From: Lantana camara
Lineage: Eukaryota > Streptophyta > Magnoliopsida > Lamiales > Verbenaceae
DNA length: 64,000 nt
NCBI GenBank assembly: GCA_037501455.1
Contig: CM074864.1
Location: 56,425,001-56,489,000, forward strand
Direction: 5' to 3'
The stretch's first letter is position 1. The number at the start of each line of letters is the position of its first letter. The notes below the pieces were generated by a model, which ran no database searches, had not been told where the DNA came from, and saw only the letters and a program-made list of their open reading frames with translations. A program made the translations under genes and the position numbers. Positions 46,346 through 58,330 of this stretch are shown here, in pieces.

Positions 46346-47127
46346 TTAATGATCAAATTTGACTTTGTAGTTAATGTTTGGTATAGATTTGGTTAAATAG
46401 TTAATGATCAAATTTGTACTTTGTTCAAAGAACGAAAACAATTTCATTGAATCGTTTGACGTATACATTAATATTAGAGAAAAAAATATTGAAAACAAAA
46501 GTATAATTTCAGTATTTATAATATTTTTCCTCTAATATTAATAAATCAAAACAATAATAAATTCAAAATTGATTTGTTTACATTTTTGTGGTTTTTTTTT
46601 TTTAAATATCCTAAAAAATGTGATTCGTGACCGATTAGTGACCAGTATAATTTTTTTTCACAAAATCAGTGACCGATTAGTGACCGCAGTATAACAAAAT
46701 TTAAAAATATGTGACCGACTATAACCAGTCACAGGATCAGTGACCGATCAGTGACCGATTAGGGTTTGGGTTACTAATCAGTGACCGATAAAATATCGGT
46801 CACTAAATCAGTGACCGCATTACATTTGAGTCAAATAATCCGTGACCGATCTGTGACCGATAAGAATCGGTCACAGATTCAGTGACCGATCAATGACCGA
46901 TTAATTCGTGAGTCACAAAATCAGTGACGGATTAGTGACCCATAAAACATCAGTCACAAAATCAATGACCGATTTGTGACCGATTTGTGACTGAATTTTA
47001 TGCGGTCACTGATCGGTCACTGATTTTTACATATATGTAATATCAGTCACTGATCGGTCTCTAATCAGTGACCGATAAGGCGGTCATTGAAAATCGGTCA
47101 CTAATCCTGTTTTTTTTGGTAGTGGTT

Positions 47128-47394
47128 GTTTACTTTGATATATTTACCATGTTGTTTACTTTGATATATTTATTTCTGTAATGGTTAGTTTGAATAGATT
47201 ACTTTTTTAGAAAGTAGGTAAAAATGTCCTCGTATTTCACCTTTTTATGCACAATATTTATACCTCTGATTTATTGATTTTCATAATTATTTAAAATAAT
47301 AGGATAATATGGTAAAGTTTGCGTATAATAGCACTTCCCCAATATGAGTTCTTAAGTTTCCTACTAAGACATTACTGCACGAACACACTACTCC
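47128..47394. other. Probable 3' flank of the WD40 gene beyond the CACTA element
   Basis: Joining 41640 to 47128 restores 'ttagttgtttactttg', so this DNA lay just after the WD40 stop before the CACTA insertion. Contains a direct repeat 'gtttactttgatatattta' (47128 and 47152). No gene recognised. Confidence 0.6.
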
Positions 47395-47565
47395 AAGTGC
47401 AGGTTCGTTGCTTACCCACTGACCTTCAATAAGTTCAATTTTTTAATATAATTTAGAAGAGTATCAATGCTGGATCCTAAACTATTAGTAATAAGATTTG
47501 AATCTGTGACCTATTAGTTCATAAGTGTAGATAGTTACCATTAAATCAACTGTTGGTCTTATTTT
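47395..47565 (-). mobile_element. Possible degraded SINE
   Basis: On the - strand an A-box-like 'tgatttaatggtaac' and, about 45 bp on, a B-box-like 'agattcaaatc' follow an 'agaccaacag' start, in SINE order. No target duplication was found. Weak. Confidence 0.35.
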
Positions 47566-48000
47566 TTTTTTAGATTACTTTGTTGAATGTAACCCAAACT
47601 TTTACCCCTAAATTCCAACCCTACCCTTTTTGCTTTTTACCTCTTTTTCCCCTTTCTTCATCCTATTCAAAATGCTCCACCTCCACGAAGGCAATATACC
47701 AAAGCAACGACACTGTTGGACTTGGTTACTCTTATTATCTGTATCAGATTGCCTAAGGTCACAACATTTATTTTTTTTTTTTGGGTAAACCAATAGATTG
47801 GATAATTTTTCTTGAGGATCTAGTAGAATTACTAAAATTTGATTTTAGTTAAGCAAATGATTTTAAATTAAAATAAGAAATTCCCTTTCAAATAATTTGC
47901 ATTACATCTTGTTGAATTTCGATATTTTATTTCCAATTTGTGGATGATAATTCTAAATCAACAAAGTTTGCAGCAAATAAAGGAATATCGAAAGCACCAA

Positions 48001-48403
48001 CTAGGCCGAAGCCGCATGACGATCTAAACTATGGGCGACCATATTCACACCACGCCTAATAGAAGAAAAAGAGCACTCAACAAAATTAGAACAAAGGAAC
48101 TTTATGTCATGAAATATGTTCCCCAAAGGAGACACTCTCTTCCGGATTCCTCAAATGGTGAATGATCTGTGAGCTATCTCCTTCCAAAATCACTTTCCTC
48201 CACCCGAAGTCACGCGCCAAGCGAGCTGCCGATAAAGCAGCCATAGTTTCAGCAATCTCCGGATCATTAACATGCTCAATCCTATCCATCTCCCATCTTA
48301 TACATTTACCCTCCGAATCACGCGCAACCACACCTATCCCAATTGCATCTTTAAACATAGCTCCATCGAAGTTTAACTTCACCCATCCCGCCCTTGATTT
48401 CAC
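48001..48403 (-). pseudogene. LINE RNase H domain
   Basis: Reads AGWVKLNFDGAMFKDAIGIG, VVARDSEGKCIRWE, then AALSAARLARDFGWRKVILE and GDSSQIIHHLRN. An in-phase continuation to GVNMVAHSLDRHAAS ends in TAG at 48003-48001. The catalytic Asp of FDGA, the Glu of 'AETMAAL' and the Asp of EGDS are present. This domain digests the RNA of RNA-DNA hybrids during LINE copying. It is the C-terminal end of ORF2. Confidence 0.8.
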
Positions 48404-49404
48404 CTATTTCTGTAACGGTCTAACTCTGTCCAAAGCAGCAACATTACTATCCGCCAAGCTGGTCCCCGGTGTTGGGTAGCCTAGCGCCTTGTGTACAACC
48501 TCGTCAGGCCTGCTTACCGTTCCTTCCGCATGTCTCTTGTTACGGCTGTCCCAAAGTGCCCATAAGATCGTGACCACTCTACCGCCTACCTCTGCATCCA
48601 ACGTTTCCAGAATATGCAGCAGGCCATTGCGGAAATTCTTCGTTAAGCGCAAGACTAGATTCCAAGGCACGTTAGAGAAGGCCCAGGTTTGGCGCCCTAA
48701 GGGGCAAAGAACTAACGCATGTATCATGTTCTCACTATTTCCGCAATTAACACATTCATCCTCAACTATGCAGTGCTTATCAATTTGTCCGCTTTCGAGA
48801 GAGCCTCATGACAGACATACCATGCAAATAACTTGATCTTGGGAACTACATTAAGATTCCATATGTGCTTCTATATTTTATGACCATTCAAATTTGAAGA
48901 GGATCCCACATCAGTCGATGCCAGTCTCAAAGCAAAGAAGTACGCAATCCTCACCGAAAAGCGACCATCTTTCGTATAGTGCCATATAAGCATGTCACCT
49001 CGTCTCCTTTCACTCAGCTGGATATGCAGGACCATTTGGGCGTCCTCTTTGTTGAATGCATTCCACACCAACTCCTCATCCCACTTACAAACGTTCGGTT
49101 TCATGAGGTCCGAAACCCGCTCCGAAGATAAGAAAGCTCCCTCTTTAAAGTTTGGTCTAAAACTCGGTTCTTTCGGCAGCCAGTTGTCCCTCCAAACATG
49201 TGTTTTTTCCTTTGTTCCCATTCTCCATCTCGACCCCGCTGCTAATAAGTATCTTGCTTGGAAAAGGCTTCGCCATGCAAAGGAAGACGAGCGTCTCAAG
49301 CAAGTGTTCCAAATGTCTAAATGTGGGAAGTATCGAGCCTTATAAATCCTGCTTAAAAGACTGTCCGGGTACCGAATTACCCGCCAAAGCTGTTTTGCCA
49401 ACAT
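48404..49404 (-). pseudogene. LINE ORF2 thumb and zf-RVT region
   Basis: 49404-48871 reads KQLWRVIRYPDSLLSRIYKA, RYFPHLDIWNTCL and SSFAWRSLFQARYLLAAGSR, the standard post-RT block of plant LINEs. After a break, 48790-48404 gives the zf-RVT motif CVNCGNSENMIHALVLCP and a following helical region. The frame changes between the two parts, so ORF2 is broken here. Confidence 0.8.
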
Positions 49405-49411
49405 AACAAGA

Positions 49412-50933
49412 TTAAACAGCTTGATTCGCCGAAAACCCAGGCCCCTTGTTCCACCAAAAACTTCGAATAGGTGATTCTATCTCGTCCACTACATAATCCG
49501 GAAGTAGAAAACAATTCATAGCATAAGTAGGCATAGCTTGTAACACAGCCTTAATTAACAACTCCTTACCCGCAGCTGAAAGAAATTTCTTTGAGTATCC
49601 ATTCACTCTCCTTCTGATATGTTCCACAAGGTTAGAAAAAACTTCCCTTTTAGTTCTCCCTATAACAAATGGAAGACCAAGATATTGATCCAATTCCACT
49701 CTCCAAACTCCCAATTGTTCTGCTAACCTAATCTGCACATCACTTTTAACTTTTCCACTGAACACTATAGATGACTTATGGCCATTCATTATTTGCCCCG
49801 AGACCCTACTATACACGTCCATCATTTTCTTTACACATCCCACCATCTCCTTATTTGCAACTCCACATATCATAGTGTCACCAGCAAATAGTAGGTGCGA
49901 CACCAAGGGAGCATTCCGACGCACTTTCACACCTTTTAGGGTCCTCAAGCTCTCCTGTTCCTGTAAAAGGGTTGACAAAACTTCCACACAAATCAGAAAC
50001 AAATACGGGGAGAGGGGATCATTTTGACGAATACTCCTCTCTGGAACCAAAAATCCAAACTCATAACCATTTATAAGGAAAGAAAAGGAAATAGTAGAAA
50101 CATACGTCATAACTCGGCTAATGAACCAGGGAGGAAAACCTAGCCTGGCCAAGACTTTCTCGAGAAACCACCATTCAACCCGGTTGTAGGCTTTACTCAT
50201 GTCCAGCTTTAAATTACAGAATCCCTCCTTACCTGTTTTCTAACTCTTTATGAAATGGTCAAATTCGAAAGCAACCAAGATATTGTCACTTATGAGTCTA
50301 TTAGATAAAAAAGCTAATTGATTAAGGAAAATTGTACTGTTAAGATGAGGCTTCATACGATTAGAAAGTGCTTTAGAGGCTATCTTATAAATAACATTAC
50401 ACAAACTTATTAGCCGAAACTGTGTTACGGTGCCAGGAGTTTTGCACTTAGGGATGAGTACTACATGCGTGAAGTTCAGTTTTTTTTCAAAGGAGCCATG
50501 GTTCAAGAAGTTTAAAACACAAGCTGACGTCCCAACAAACAATATTCTAATAAGAATGAAAGAAATACAGGGGAAGCCTGTCCGGGCCTGGGGATTTAAG
50601 GGGGTACATATTTCTTATAGTACAAGTTACCTCTTCGGAAGTGAATAGGAGAGTCAGTTGTTGTCGCATATCCTCATCCACTCTATTCGGGATGACCTGA
50701 AGAACATTCTCTAACTCCGCCGGATCGCAGCTCCCCACATCAAATAACGTCCCGGAATAGCTCTCAACGATCCTCCTGATTTCCTCATCTCCACTACAAA
50801 GTTGGTAATCCTCATTCCTCAAAGCAGAAATGTGATTAACTTTCTCCCTCGTCGAAGCTTTCATATGGAGAAACTTCGTATTTTGATCCCCCTCTTTAAG
50901 CCAATGTTCTTTCACCCTTTGTTTCCACCTCAC
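49412..50933 (-). pseudogene. LINE reverse transcriptase with mutated active site
   Basis: Three pieces in different frames: 50933-50547 (WLKEGDQNTKFLHMKASTRE…), 50542-50240 (VVLIPKCKTPGTVTQFRLIS…) and 50200-49412 (MSKAYNRVEWWFLEKVLARL…). The catalytic box, normally FADD, reads LLFAGDTMICG, so one of the two metal-binding Asp residues is Gly. KAYDRVEW is KAYNRVEW and QGDPLSP is QNDPLSP. The domain would copy LINE RNA into DNA at the nick; this copy cannot. Confidence 0.85.
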
Positions 50934-51179
50934 TTCCTATTTCGTAATGATAGGACCAATCTTCGATTTGAGATCATCTTTTTCTTCCTTTGACCGTGGA
51001 GATATCGGCCCTTGTCTAAAAGCAACAAGTTATTTTCCTTTTTCCTCAAGTGACCTAGCATTCATGTTCTGCTGCCTTCTCCAATTCACGAGACCTAATC
51101 GGCAACGTTCAGCGCCCTTAATCACCCTTTTCGATGGGTTTGAGTCTAATCGCCCCCGCATTCAGTCTCAATGATCCTC

Positions 51180-51948
51180 TTGTAGTCCTCCGATTTAACC
51201 CAAGCTGCCTCGAACTAGAATGGTCTAAAGACTTGCTGACGACGAACTGTTTCTCCTACTAATTTAGTCAATATCGGAGTGTGGTCAGAACAAGTGGCTA
51301 AGATATGTAACACTTGAGCCCCCTGGGAACGCCACACTCCAGCTGTCGGTAGCTACAGACCTATCTAATCTCGCTCGAATAATCTCAGGAGCTGATCGAT
51401 TCTTAGACCACGTAAAGGGAGAACCTTTAAAGCCAATATCTGATAGGTCAGAGTCTGAGAGAGCTTCACTGAACGTATTCGTCCACCTAAAGGATCTATC
51501 AATGCCTCAACTTTTCTCATGTCTGTGAAGAATTATTCATATTTCCACTAACCAACTAGGGTCTTTTAGATTGCTGGCTGAGTCTACGTAGAAGATTCCA
51601 CACCTGAGCCTTGTTTTGCATATCTGGGGCCCCATAAAAACGCATAAATCTCCACTTGACCGAAAAAGAATCCCCGTACACCGACACATCAATATGATTA
51701 ACAGAGAAACTTTGAAGAGTCATATCCAAATCCCGATGCCACAACAGACTAGGGCCACCTCGCTTACCTACAGGATCAAAACTTATACCGTTTATACCTT
51801 GGACAAATTTCAGATTATCAATTCTCCTTTTCTTGCATCTCATTTCAGAAAGGAAAATGATGGAGGGATTGTGGACCCGAATCAGGGTCTTCAGGTTGTA
51901 AACTAGCCAAGGCCCCCCCCCCCCCCCCCCCCCCCCCCAAGCTTTGAC
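51180..51948 (-). pseudogene. LINE endonuclease with a 36-bp homopolymer
   Basis: The AP-type endonuclease starts WNCQSLG, then a run of 36 G on the - strand, then PWLVYNLKTLIRVHNPSIIF and LSEMRCKKRRID…, HRDLDMTLQSFSVNHIDVSV. The Glu of LSEM is the catalytic metal ligand. Further parts to about 51180 are broken by stops. This enzyme nicks target DNA to prime LINE copying. Confidence 0.75.
51913..51948 (+). repeat. Homopolymer of 36 C
   Basis: Thirty-six uninterrupted C on the + strand, within the Gly codons of the endonuclease motif WNCxxLG. C/G runs of this length are rare in plants and may be a sequencing or assembly artefact, or slippage expansion. Confidence 0.9.
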
Positions 51949-51949
51949 A

Positions 51950-52349
51950 GTTCCAGCTTAGACAACTCATTGACCCTAGCGGGGTTGCGTCGCAACCTCC
52001 GCTGCTGTATTAGTAATATCTGAAAGGACTCTTCTGTTAAGAGAATCATCGGTTGGATTAGGGGTGGTGAGATGATTGGAATTGGGAAGAGTTTTAATAG
52101 TTGGGGTGGGTGTAGTCTTCTTCTTAAACTTTCGGATTTTGGGTAAGGTTCTGGAATAGTTTTTTGAAATATTTAGAGTGAAGGGTATATTGATTAGCTG
52201 GAGATCGCTAAGGGGTGTAGGGTTTAGTGTCGTGGTTTGAGAATGAAGGGAGTTCTCTGCTATAGTAATGTGCATATGGAAGGAGCTGTACTATGGGAAG
52301 ATTAGGGTTGTGGTGGTTTAATTTCTATTTTTGTTTAGTAGGGTTAGTG
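51950..52349 (-). pseudogene. LINE ORF1 C-terminal part
   Basis: The frame on the - strand, 52275-51976, gives a Thr/Pro/Ser/Asn-rich sequence (TTTLNPTPLSDLQ…) as in the tail of plant LINE ORF1 proteins. It is the continuation of 54738-54243 once the solo LTR is removed. No domain here. Confidence 0.55.
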
Positions 52350-54242
52350 TGTTGGAAAACACGAATCAGAAAGCAGCGGAATTTAAAAATTTTCCCAACA
52401 AAAGGATCTTGGACTCGCAATCGTGTAACCAAATTCGTAGAGATAAGAAACTTACTTTTCTTTTATTCTTTCTTGAAGCGTTTCAAGCCACCCAAGAACG
52501 CACTTCTCGCGGCTTGATCCCCTCTCCTTGGTAAAGCTCGAATCTTCAAACTTCTAACTTGAAGCTCTCTAGAGATAGTCCACCAACTTGACTACAATCT
52601 AACTAGTAAGGATGCTAGTTCTCTAGTTAGTGTTTAGACTTAACCTAGGGTTTTGTTTATCTTGGAGAAAGGATATATGGTGTTCAACACATGAACCAAA
52701 AGAATTGCCAATTAGCTCGAGCTCCCCTATTTATAATAAAGGGAGGACCGAAAATCCTAGTCCTTATGGGCTAGGGTTTTGGTCTCTCTCTCCTATTACT
52801 TGATCATCAAGTAATTTTAACTTTGACTTTGAATTCAAATTCAAATCAACTTTCAAGAGAGCTAAAATATCCAAACTATTTTTGGATAATTTTATACTTT
52901 ATTTATTTAAAATAAATAACTTATTTTATCTAATTAATTAATTAGATTATTTTTCTCCAAAATAAGACTTTCTTTTTAATTCAAAATTAAACCAAAGTCT
53001 ATTAAATAATTAACAAATTAATTATTTAATATATAATTAAATAATCACGTGTGGCACACGTGTCACAATGACACGTGACCCACACGTGTGGAACCCTCTA
53101 GGCCCGATTAACTCGTTTAATCATTTTTAAGCCTTAACTCATGTAACCAAGTTGTTTTGTGTGACCCTCTAGGTTCTCAATTCAATTAGCAGTGACTCTA
53201 ATTAATTAATTCACTAATTAATTAATCAGTCCACAGATTAAATGACTATAGTCTAGCAACAGGTGTTTAACCCCTAGCTGAATTGGAATGTTCGGATTCG
53301 ACAGAACCTTTAAGTCATTGATTCATGTGAGATACAATCCTCCTACTTACTATCTCTCAACCAAGATCTAGGGTAAGGGAATAATCAGAACCCTAATAAT
53401 CCGGTCTTAAAGCTGAGTGCATTTCATAACCATTTGATCTCAATCCAAGAAACCCTTTTCTTGATGTCTTGATCTACTGCCTTGGCCAAGGACTCCATAT
53501 GGCATATGAATGACTTACACAATAAGAGATCACCTTTGCAAATGCAAGTGTAGGTCCTTTCTTGATTCTCATTCACTTTCATGAATCACTTGTGTAGCCC
53601 CAGCATAAGCCTTGAATCAGTTGTCTAAGGCGACACCCTTTAAAGCTTATACCTAAGACTACAGAGTTAACTCATAAAGTGACAAGGAACCTCAAGTCTA
53701 AGGATCAATTAATCACATCAATGACTCGTGAGATATTTTCTAATCTGGAAGTTTCTATTTCCTGAAATAGAAACTTCCTTTCCCATTTAGGAATGTTCTC
53801 ACACGGGGCACCTCAGTGAATTTACTTATTAAAGTAAGCACCCTTATGTATCACGCACATATCAACTATACACTTTGCACCTCCATGAAACAAGGTGGTC
53901 CTTCTTAAGGGCGTGAGCCCACAAGTAAGCCTTAGAGGAGTCAGGTTGACACTCCCACTGTCTGTAGGACTCATCGGCTTGGAGCATTTTACTAATCATG
54001 ACTTATGTGATATAGGGCTCGTTTCATGAACCATTTCACCTAAATGGTAGAGTCCTAAAGTCATAAGGATTAGGGGAGTTCTCATACATGCATAGCTAAA
54101 GTAAACGCATACCAAACAAGAGCATATAAAGAAGTGCTGCCTCAATTCGTTATTTCATTCAAAGATTATCTGTGATTACAATAAGGAAAAGCACAAAGAG
54201 GATATACAATCGGCTTTCTAGGGCACTATTCCTAACATAGTG
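52345..54242. repeat. Target-site duplication TAGTG flanking copia solo LTR
   Basis: TAGTG at 52345-52349 and 54238-54242, directly outside the LTR ends. It shows an independent insertion into LINE ORF1. Confidence 0.9.
52350..54237 (-). mobile_element. Copia solo LTR, 1888 bp
   Basis: Starts TGTTGGAAAAC and ends CCTAACA; same family as the LTR at 60480-62545 and the piece at 1-510. No PBS, polypurine tract or coding region of its own adjoins it, because LINE ORF1 stands on both sides. It therefore arose by recombination between the two LTRs of a full element. Orientation is by alignment to the LTR with the PBS at 60467-60478. Confidence 0.9.
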
Positions 54243-54958
54243 TTCTCGCTTGTCGATCTGTTGTGTATCTTGAGATTGGGAGGGTAAGTAAGCGCTGCTG
54301 GGATGGGGTTAAGTGTTGGTTAGGGTGAATATTTATGTATGGGGCTGTATCAGGTTGGGTAGAATGTAGGGAGCTTGTGGCTTGTTTTATGATAGTGTAA
54401 GGAGGGAGGCTCAGGGTGAGACTATGCTGCAGGGTATTGCTGCTAGTACCGAGAAGTGATGGAGTGTTATTGTAAAGGGTATTAGCATGTTGGTGCTGAG
54501 GACGGGAGTGAGGAGGAATGTACCATTTATCTTGTCTGGCGTGCTGAGAGTGGATATGGGGCTGTAAGCCGGATTTAGAGCCTGATAGACCATCAACCCC
54601 CTGCCTCTGTGATGAAGAATTGAGCGAACCATCGTCACTGCGAGGAGGAAGTTTAGTCTTATAGCCTGGTAGGGTGGAGCACGTTGCAAGAAAGCCCCAT
54701 CTGTCTGGGAAGCCCGAATGGGGAGTTCCCTCAACCATTGTCCATACGGGGAATTGGGATCTGGGTCAATGAAATCCTCCTCATATCTTAGAAGATAGTA
54801 ATAATCAACATGGTTACAAATCCCACATAAATAGCAAAAGTTTGCTAGGCATTCATAACTCAACGGTGCCATGACCTCCTTCCCCGATGGCAGTTTAAGT
54901 TGAATGCACCGGTTCAAAAGTTCTGTCATACTGATTCCCACCCTTATCCTCATAGAAG
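54243..54958 (-). pseudogene. LINE ORF1 zinc-knuckle part
   Basis: The frame 54953-54411 reads MRIRVGISMTELLNRCIQLK, LPSGKEVMAPLSYECLANFC, YLCGICNHVDYYYLLRYEED. This is the zf-CCHC_4 knuckle of plant LINE ORF1; the last Cys of the knuckle is replaced by Tyr (…VDYYYLL), so zinc binding is probably lost. A shift to the frame 54738-54232 follows. ORF1 protein coats the LINE RNA. Confidence 0.75.
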
Positions 54959-55990
54959 GATCCTCTGATGACTAGATCTTGTTGTCCTTTGTAAATTAAG
55001 AACATATCCTTAGTTCTTCTTAAGTACTTAAGGATATTCTTTACGGCAGTTCAGTGACCTTCTCCAGGGTCAGATTGGAATCAGCTTGTGACACTAAGTG
55101 CATAAGCCACATTTCCATTCGAGTACAAAATATTGCATACATTATGCTACCTAATGCCAAGGCATAAGGTATTCGAGACATTCTGTTCTTTTCAAGATCA
55201 GTCTTAGGACACATCTTCTTTGAAAGAAATATTCCTACACTCATTCGAAGTTTCCCTCTCTTGGAATCTTCCATACTGAACAGTTTTAGTATTTTATCTA
55301 TGTACATCAACTGTGATAATCCTATTATATTTTAGACCTATCTCTATAGATCTTAATTCCGAGGATATAGGAAGCATCACCAAGATCTTTCATTTCGAAT
55401 TAGTTCGTTAACCAAAACTTAGTTACTTTCATGTCATCTCCGAATTCCCAATTAGTAGGATGTCATCAACGTAAAGAACCAATTCCTTTCTATACATGCA
55501 CGATTCATTCATGTTCTGTTTGAAGCCAAACGATTTGACTGCTTCATTGAAATAAATGTTCCAAATCCTACACGCCTATTTCAATCCATAGATTGATCTT
55601 TGAAGTTTGTAAACCTTTTGCTCACTCCCACTGGGTGTGAAACCCATGGGTTGTTCCATGTAAATATCCTTATCAATGTTTGCATTGAGAAAGACAGTCT
55701 TCACATCCATTTTCCATATCTCGTAGTCATAATACATAGCTATGGCAAGCATGATTCGAATAGATTTTTGCATTGCAACCGAGGAGAAGGTTTCATCAAA
55801 GTCCACGCCTGGATTAGAGTGAAGCCTTTAGCAACGATTCTTGCTTTGTAGGCTGTAACGTTTCCATTTACTCCAAGATTTGGCTTGAAGATCCATTTTG
55901 CACCCAATGGGCCTGATCCCATCAGGTGGATCCACTAAGGTCCAAACTTGGTTAGAGTACATGGAATCAATTTCAGATTCCATGGCTTAT
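54959..55990 (-). pseudogene. Copia reverse transcriptase and RNase H start
   Basis: Pieces include LGAKWIFKPNLGVNGNVTAY, KARIVAKGFT, then after a shift MDFDETFSSVAMQKSIRIML, YDYEIWKMDVKTVFLNANID, YMEQPMGFTPSGSEQKVYKL. The catalytic box reads LYVDDILLIG near 55480-55450 and is intact. Next come KLRMSVGIFLSKKMCPKTD, IPYALALGSIMYAIFCTRME and, after a stop, KNILKYLRRTKDMFLIYKG, the entry to RNase H. The sequence stops there at the LINE junction. Confidence 0.8.
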
Positions 55991-56264
55991 CTCCACTGCT
56001 CAGAGTCAGAATCTGCTAGTACCTCCTCAAATGTTTGTGGATCATTATCCATTTGAGAGAGTTCATGGAGAATACCATACCATCTCTTTGGTTGTCTAGG
56101 AACGCGTTCAGAACACCTAAGAGGAGGATTCACACATGCATCAAGATTCGTGCTTGGATATATGCGATCAGTTTGGACCGTTTCTTGTGGTGTGGGATCT
56201 TGTCTTTCTTTTCTTTTAGGAATGTTTCCTCAAGAAAAGTCACGTTTCTCGAAACAAACATCTT

Positions 56265-56918
56265 TTATTCAAGAAGATCACAGAAGTAGTATCCTATAGA
56301 TTCCTTAGGATAACCTACAAAGCTACATAAGCTAGAACGAGGTTCTAACTTATCTCTTACTATCCTCTTCACATAAGCAGAACAACCCCAAATTCTTAAG
56401 TAAGAATAACTAGGGACCTTTCCATGCCACATCTCATAGGGCGTTTTGGGGACCGACTTGGAATGAACAAGATTCAAAATCTTGGCTGCACATCCTAAGG
56501 CATAACCCTAGAAAGAAGGTGGTAGGTCAGTGAAACTCATCATGGATCAAACCATGTCTAGCATGGTTCGATTACTTCCTTTAGAAACTCTACTTAACTG
56601 AGGAGTTCCTGGAAGAGTCCACTGAGAGATAATCCCATTAACTTTGAGATGATCAAGAAATTCGTCACTTAGATATTTGCCACCTCAATTAGATCAAAGT
56701 GCCTTAATCTTGTAACCGATCTGGTTCTGAACCTCTGTTTGAAATTTCAAGAATTTCTCGAAAACTTCAGACTTGTACTTCATCAAGTAAACATAACCAT
56801 AACGACTAAAGTCATCAGTGAAGGTTATGAAATATTGATGATTGTTTCGAGTGCTTACACTAAGAGGTCCACAAACATCACTATGGATCAAATTTGATAC
56901 TCTTGATGCACGTTCCAT
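56265..56918 (-). pseudogene. Copia integrase
   Basis: The frame 56918-56694 reads RVSNLIHSDVCGPLSVSTRN, NHQYFITFTDDFSRYGYVYL; this holds two acidic residues of the DDE core (HSDVCGP and FTDDFSR). After stops, 56477-56265 gives KTPYEMWHGKVPSYSYLRIW and GCSAYVK…SFVGYPKESIGYYF. It would insert the element into new sites; broken by stops between 56690 and 56480. Confidence 0.8.
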
Positions 56919-57439
56919 GTGTCCATCAAATGGAATCTTGGGTATTTTTCCTTTAAGGCATGATTCGCAAGAAGTTAACTATTTAAGTTCATTTTCACGG
57001 AATGAACCTAATTTAGTTAACTTACTAATCCTATTCTTGGAAATATATCCTAATCTAGCGTGCTATAAAGTAGCTAAAGCTACATGGTCTCTCTTACATT
57101 TCTTTTCTTGTTTTATATTCAGAATATTGGTGTTTTGAGTTAGATAAAGTCCATTATTTAGTGTAGCAAGTATTATAGAAGAACCGTTCTTCTTTATGTA
57201 AAAGTTACCATTCTTAATATAAGTTTCCTAACCTTCACAATTAAGTATTGGAACTGAAATTATATTACGAATAATGTTTGGTACAAATAGGACCTTATTC
57301 AAAACTAAAACAAAAACACATAAATCTAATCTAATTGTGCATAAAGCTTGAGCCTCAACGCTTGAGCCGTCCCCAACCTTCAGGATACATTTTCCTCCTT
57401 TGAGCTACCGAACCTCACTTACCATCTGTACATCATTAC

Positions 57440-58330
57440 AGACATGAGATCTACAAACGGTATCAAGTACCCAAGAGTTCGAATTAATAGAAAGATTTAC
57501 TTCAACAAGAAACATACTTTTCTTTAGAGTATCCTTGTACTCTTGGCAGTTTCTCCTCCAATACCTCGATTTGCCACAGTGAAAGAAAACGTCCTCTTTC
57601 TAATCACATTTTTCTTTTAAGTTTTTCTCGTCTTCACATTGCCACTAGGCCTAAGGGGTTTCTTCTTCTTTTGGTTTTTTTTGCCCTTACCTTCAGAAGT
57701 CTTAAGATAAGATGGAGTTATGACCATCATAACCTTGTTGTCCTTCTTTATTGTACTTTCAGCAGTCACGAGTTGACTAATCAGCTGATCTACACTAACA
57801 TTCGCATGATTCATGTGGAAGTTTAGCATGAAGGGGTATAAAAGATGGTGGGAGCAAGGCTAGCAACAAGTTCACTGAAAGCTCCTTTCTCAGTAGCATG
57901 TCCATCGAGGCAAGTTTCTCAGTTAGAATAAGAAACTTGAGTCCATACTCGTAGACACTTGAACCTTCCCTCATTCTCAAATGAAACAATGCCTTTGAGG
58001 TGTTATACCTTGTAGCACGCTCATGAGGGCAGTAAAGTTGCTCTAAGTGGTCGTAAATCTCCCAAGCAAATTCCATTAGTTCATGCTGTCTTTGCATGTC
58101 TGGAGACATGTTAGCAAGCATGAGGTAACGACTTGGAGATCATCATCCTTCCATTTCTGGATTGCTTCCCGCTTAGCCCGAGTCGGAGCCTCTCCTTCTG
58201 AAACGGACTCCTCCTCGTAGAGAACATAAGTTCTCTTCTCAGAATCTAGAATGATTTTTAGATTCTTCAGCCAATCAAAATAATTGGGCGAGTCAACTTA
58301 TTTGACTTGAGGATCGATACTAGAGGGTTT
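57440..58330 (-). pseudogene. Copia gag and protease
   Basis: Gag pieces: YFDWLKNLKIILDSEKRTYV upstream of a frameshift near 58125, then MLANMSPDMQRQHELMEFAW, EIYDHLEQLY and SKALFHLRMREGSSVYEYGL; then 57829-57617 with a Lys-rich run. The zinc knuckle reads FFHCGKSRYWRRNC, with its first Cys and its His changed. The protease motif normally WVLDTG reads WVLDTVCRSHVC, so the active-site Gly is Val. Gag forms particles and protease cuts the polyprotein; neither is functional here. Confidence 0.75.

Larger units (their letters stand above)
41641..47124. mobile_element. Complete CACTA (En/Spm) element, non-autonomous
   Basis: Perfect 18-bp inverted ends: CACTACCAAAAAAAACAG at 41641-41658 and its reverse complement at 47107-47124. 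A 3-bp duplication GTT (41638-41640 and 47125-47127) matches the CACTA footprint. Subterminal regions (41659-41960 and 46620-47106) are packed with GTGACCGAT and ATCGGTCAC motifs in both directions, the likely transposase-binding sites. The 5.5-kb interior has no recognisable TNPD/transposase domain; 42170-44800 is non-coding or badly decayed. It carries a tandem array (45286-46345) and a LINE fragment (45980-46097). Confidence 0.9.
47771..54958 (-). mobile_element. L1-type LINE, decayed, 5'-truncated, split by a solo LTR
   Basis: On the - strand the order is ORF1 end with zinc knuckle (54953-54243, then 52349-51950), endonuclease (about 51890-51200), reverse transcriptase (50933-49412), thumb/zf-RVT region (49404-48404) and RNase H (48403-48001, stop). 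About 220 bp of 3' untranslated sequence then runs to a T12 run on the + strand (47771-47782), read as the poly(A) tail. ORF1 lacks its N-terminal half; at 54958 the sequence changes abruptly to copia. Many stops and frameshifts make it inactive. No target duplication is visible. Confidence 0.8.

Noticed and set aside
48162..48479. ORFs on the + strand over the LINE
   Set aside because: Antisense shadows of the LINE RNase H and zf-RVT coding regions, as are those at 48489-49406, 50430-50648 and 51616-51906.
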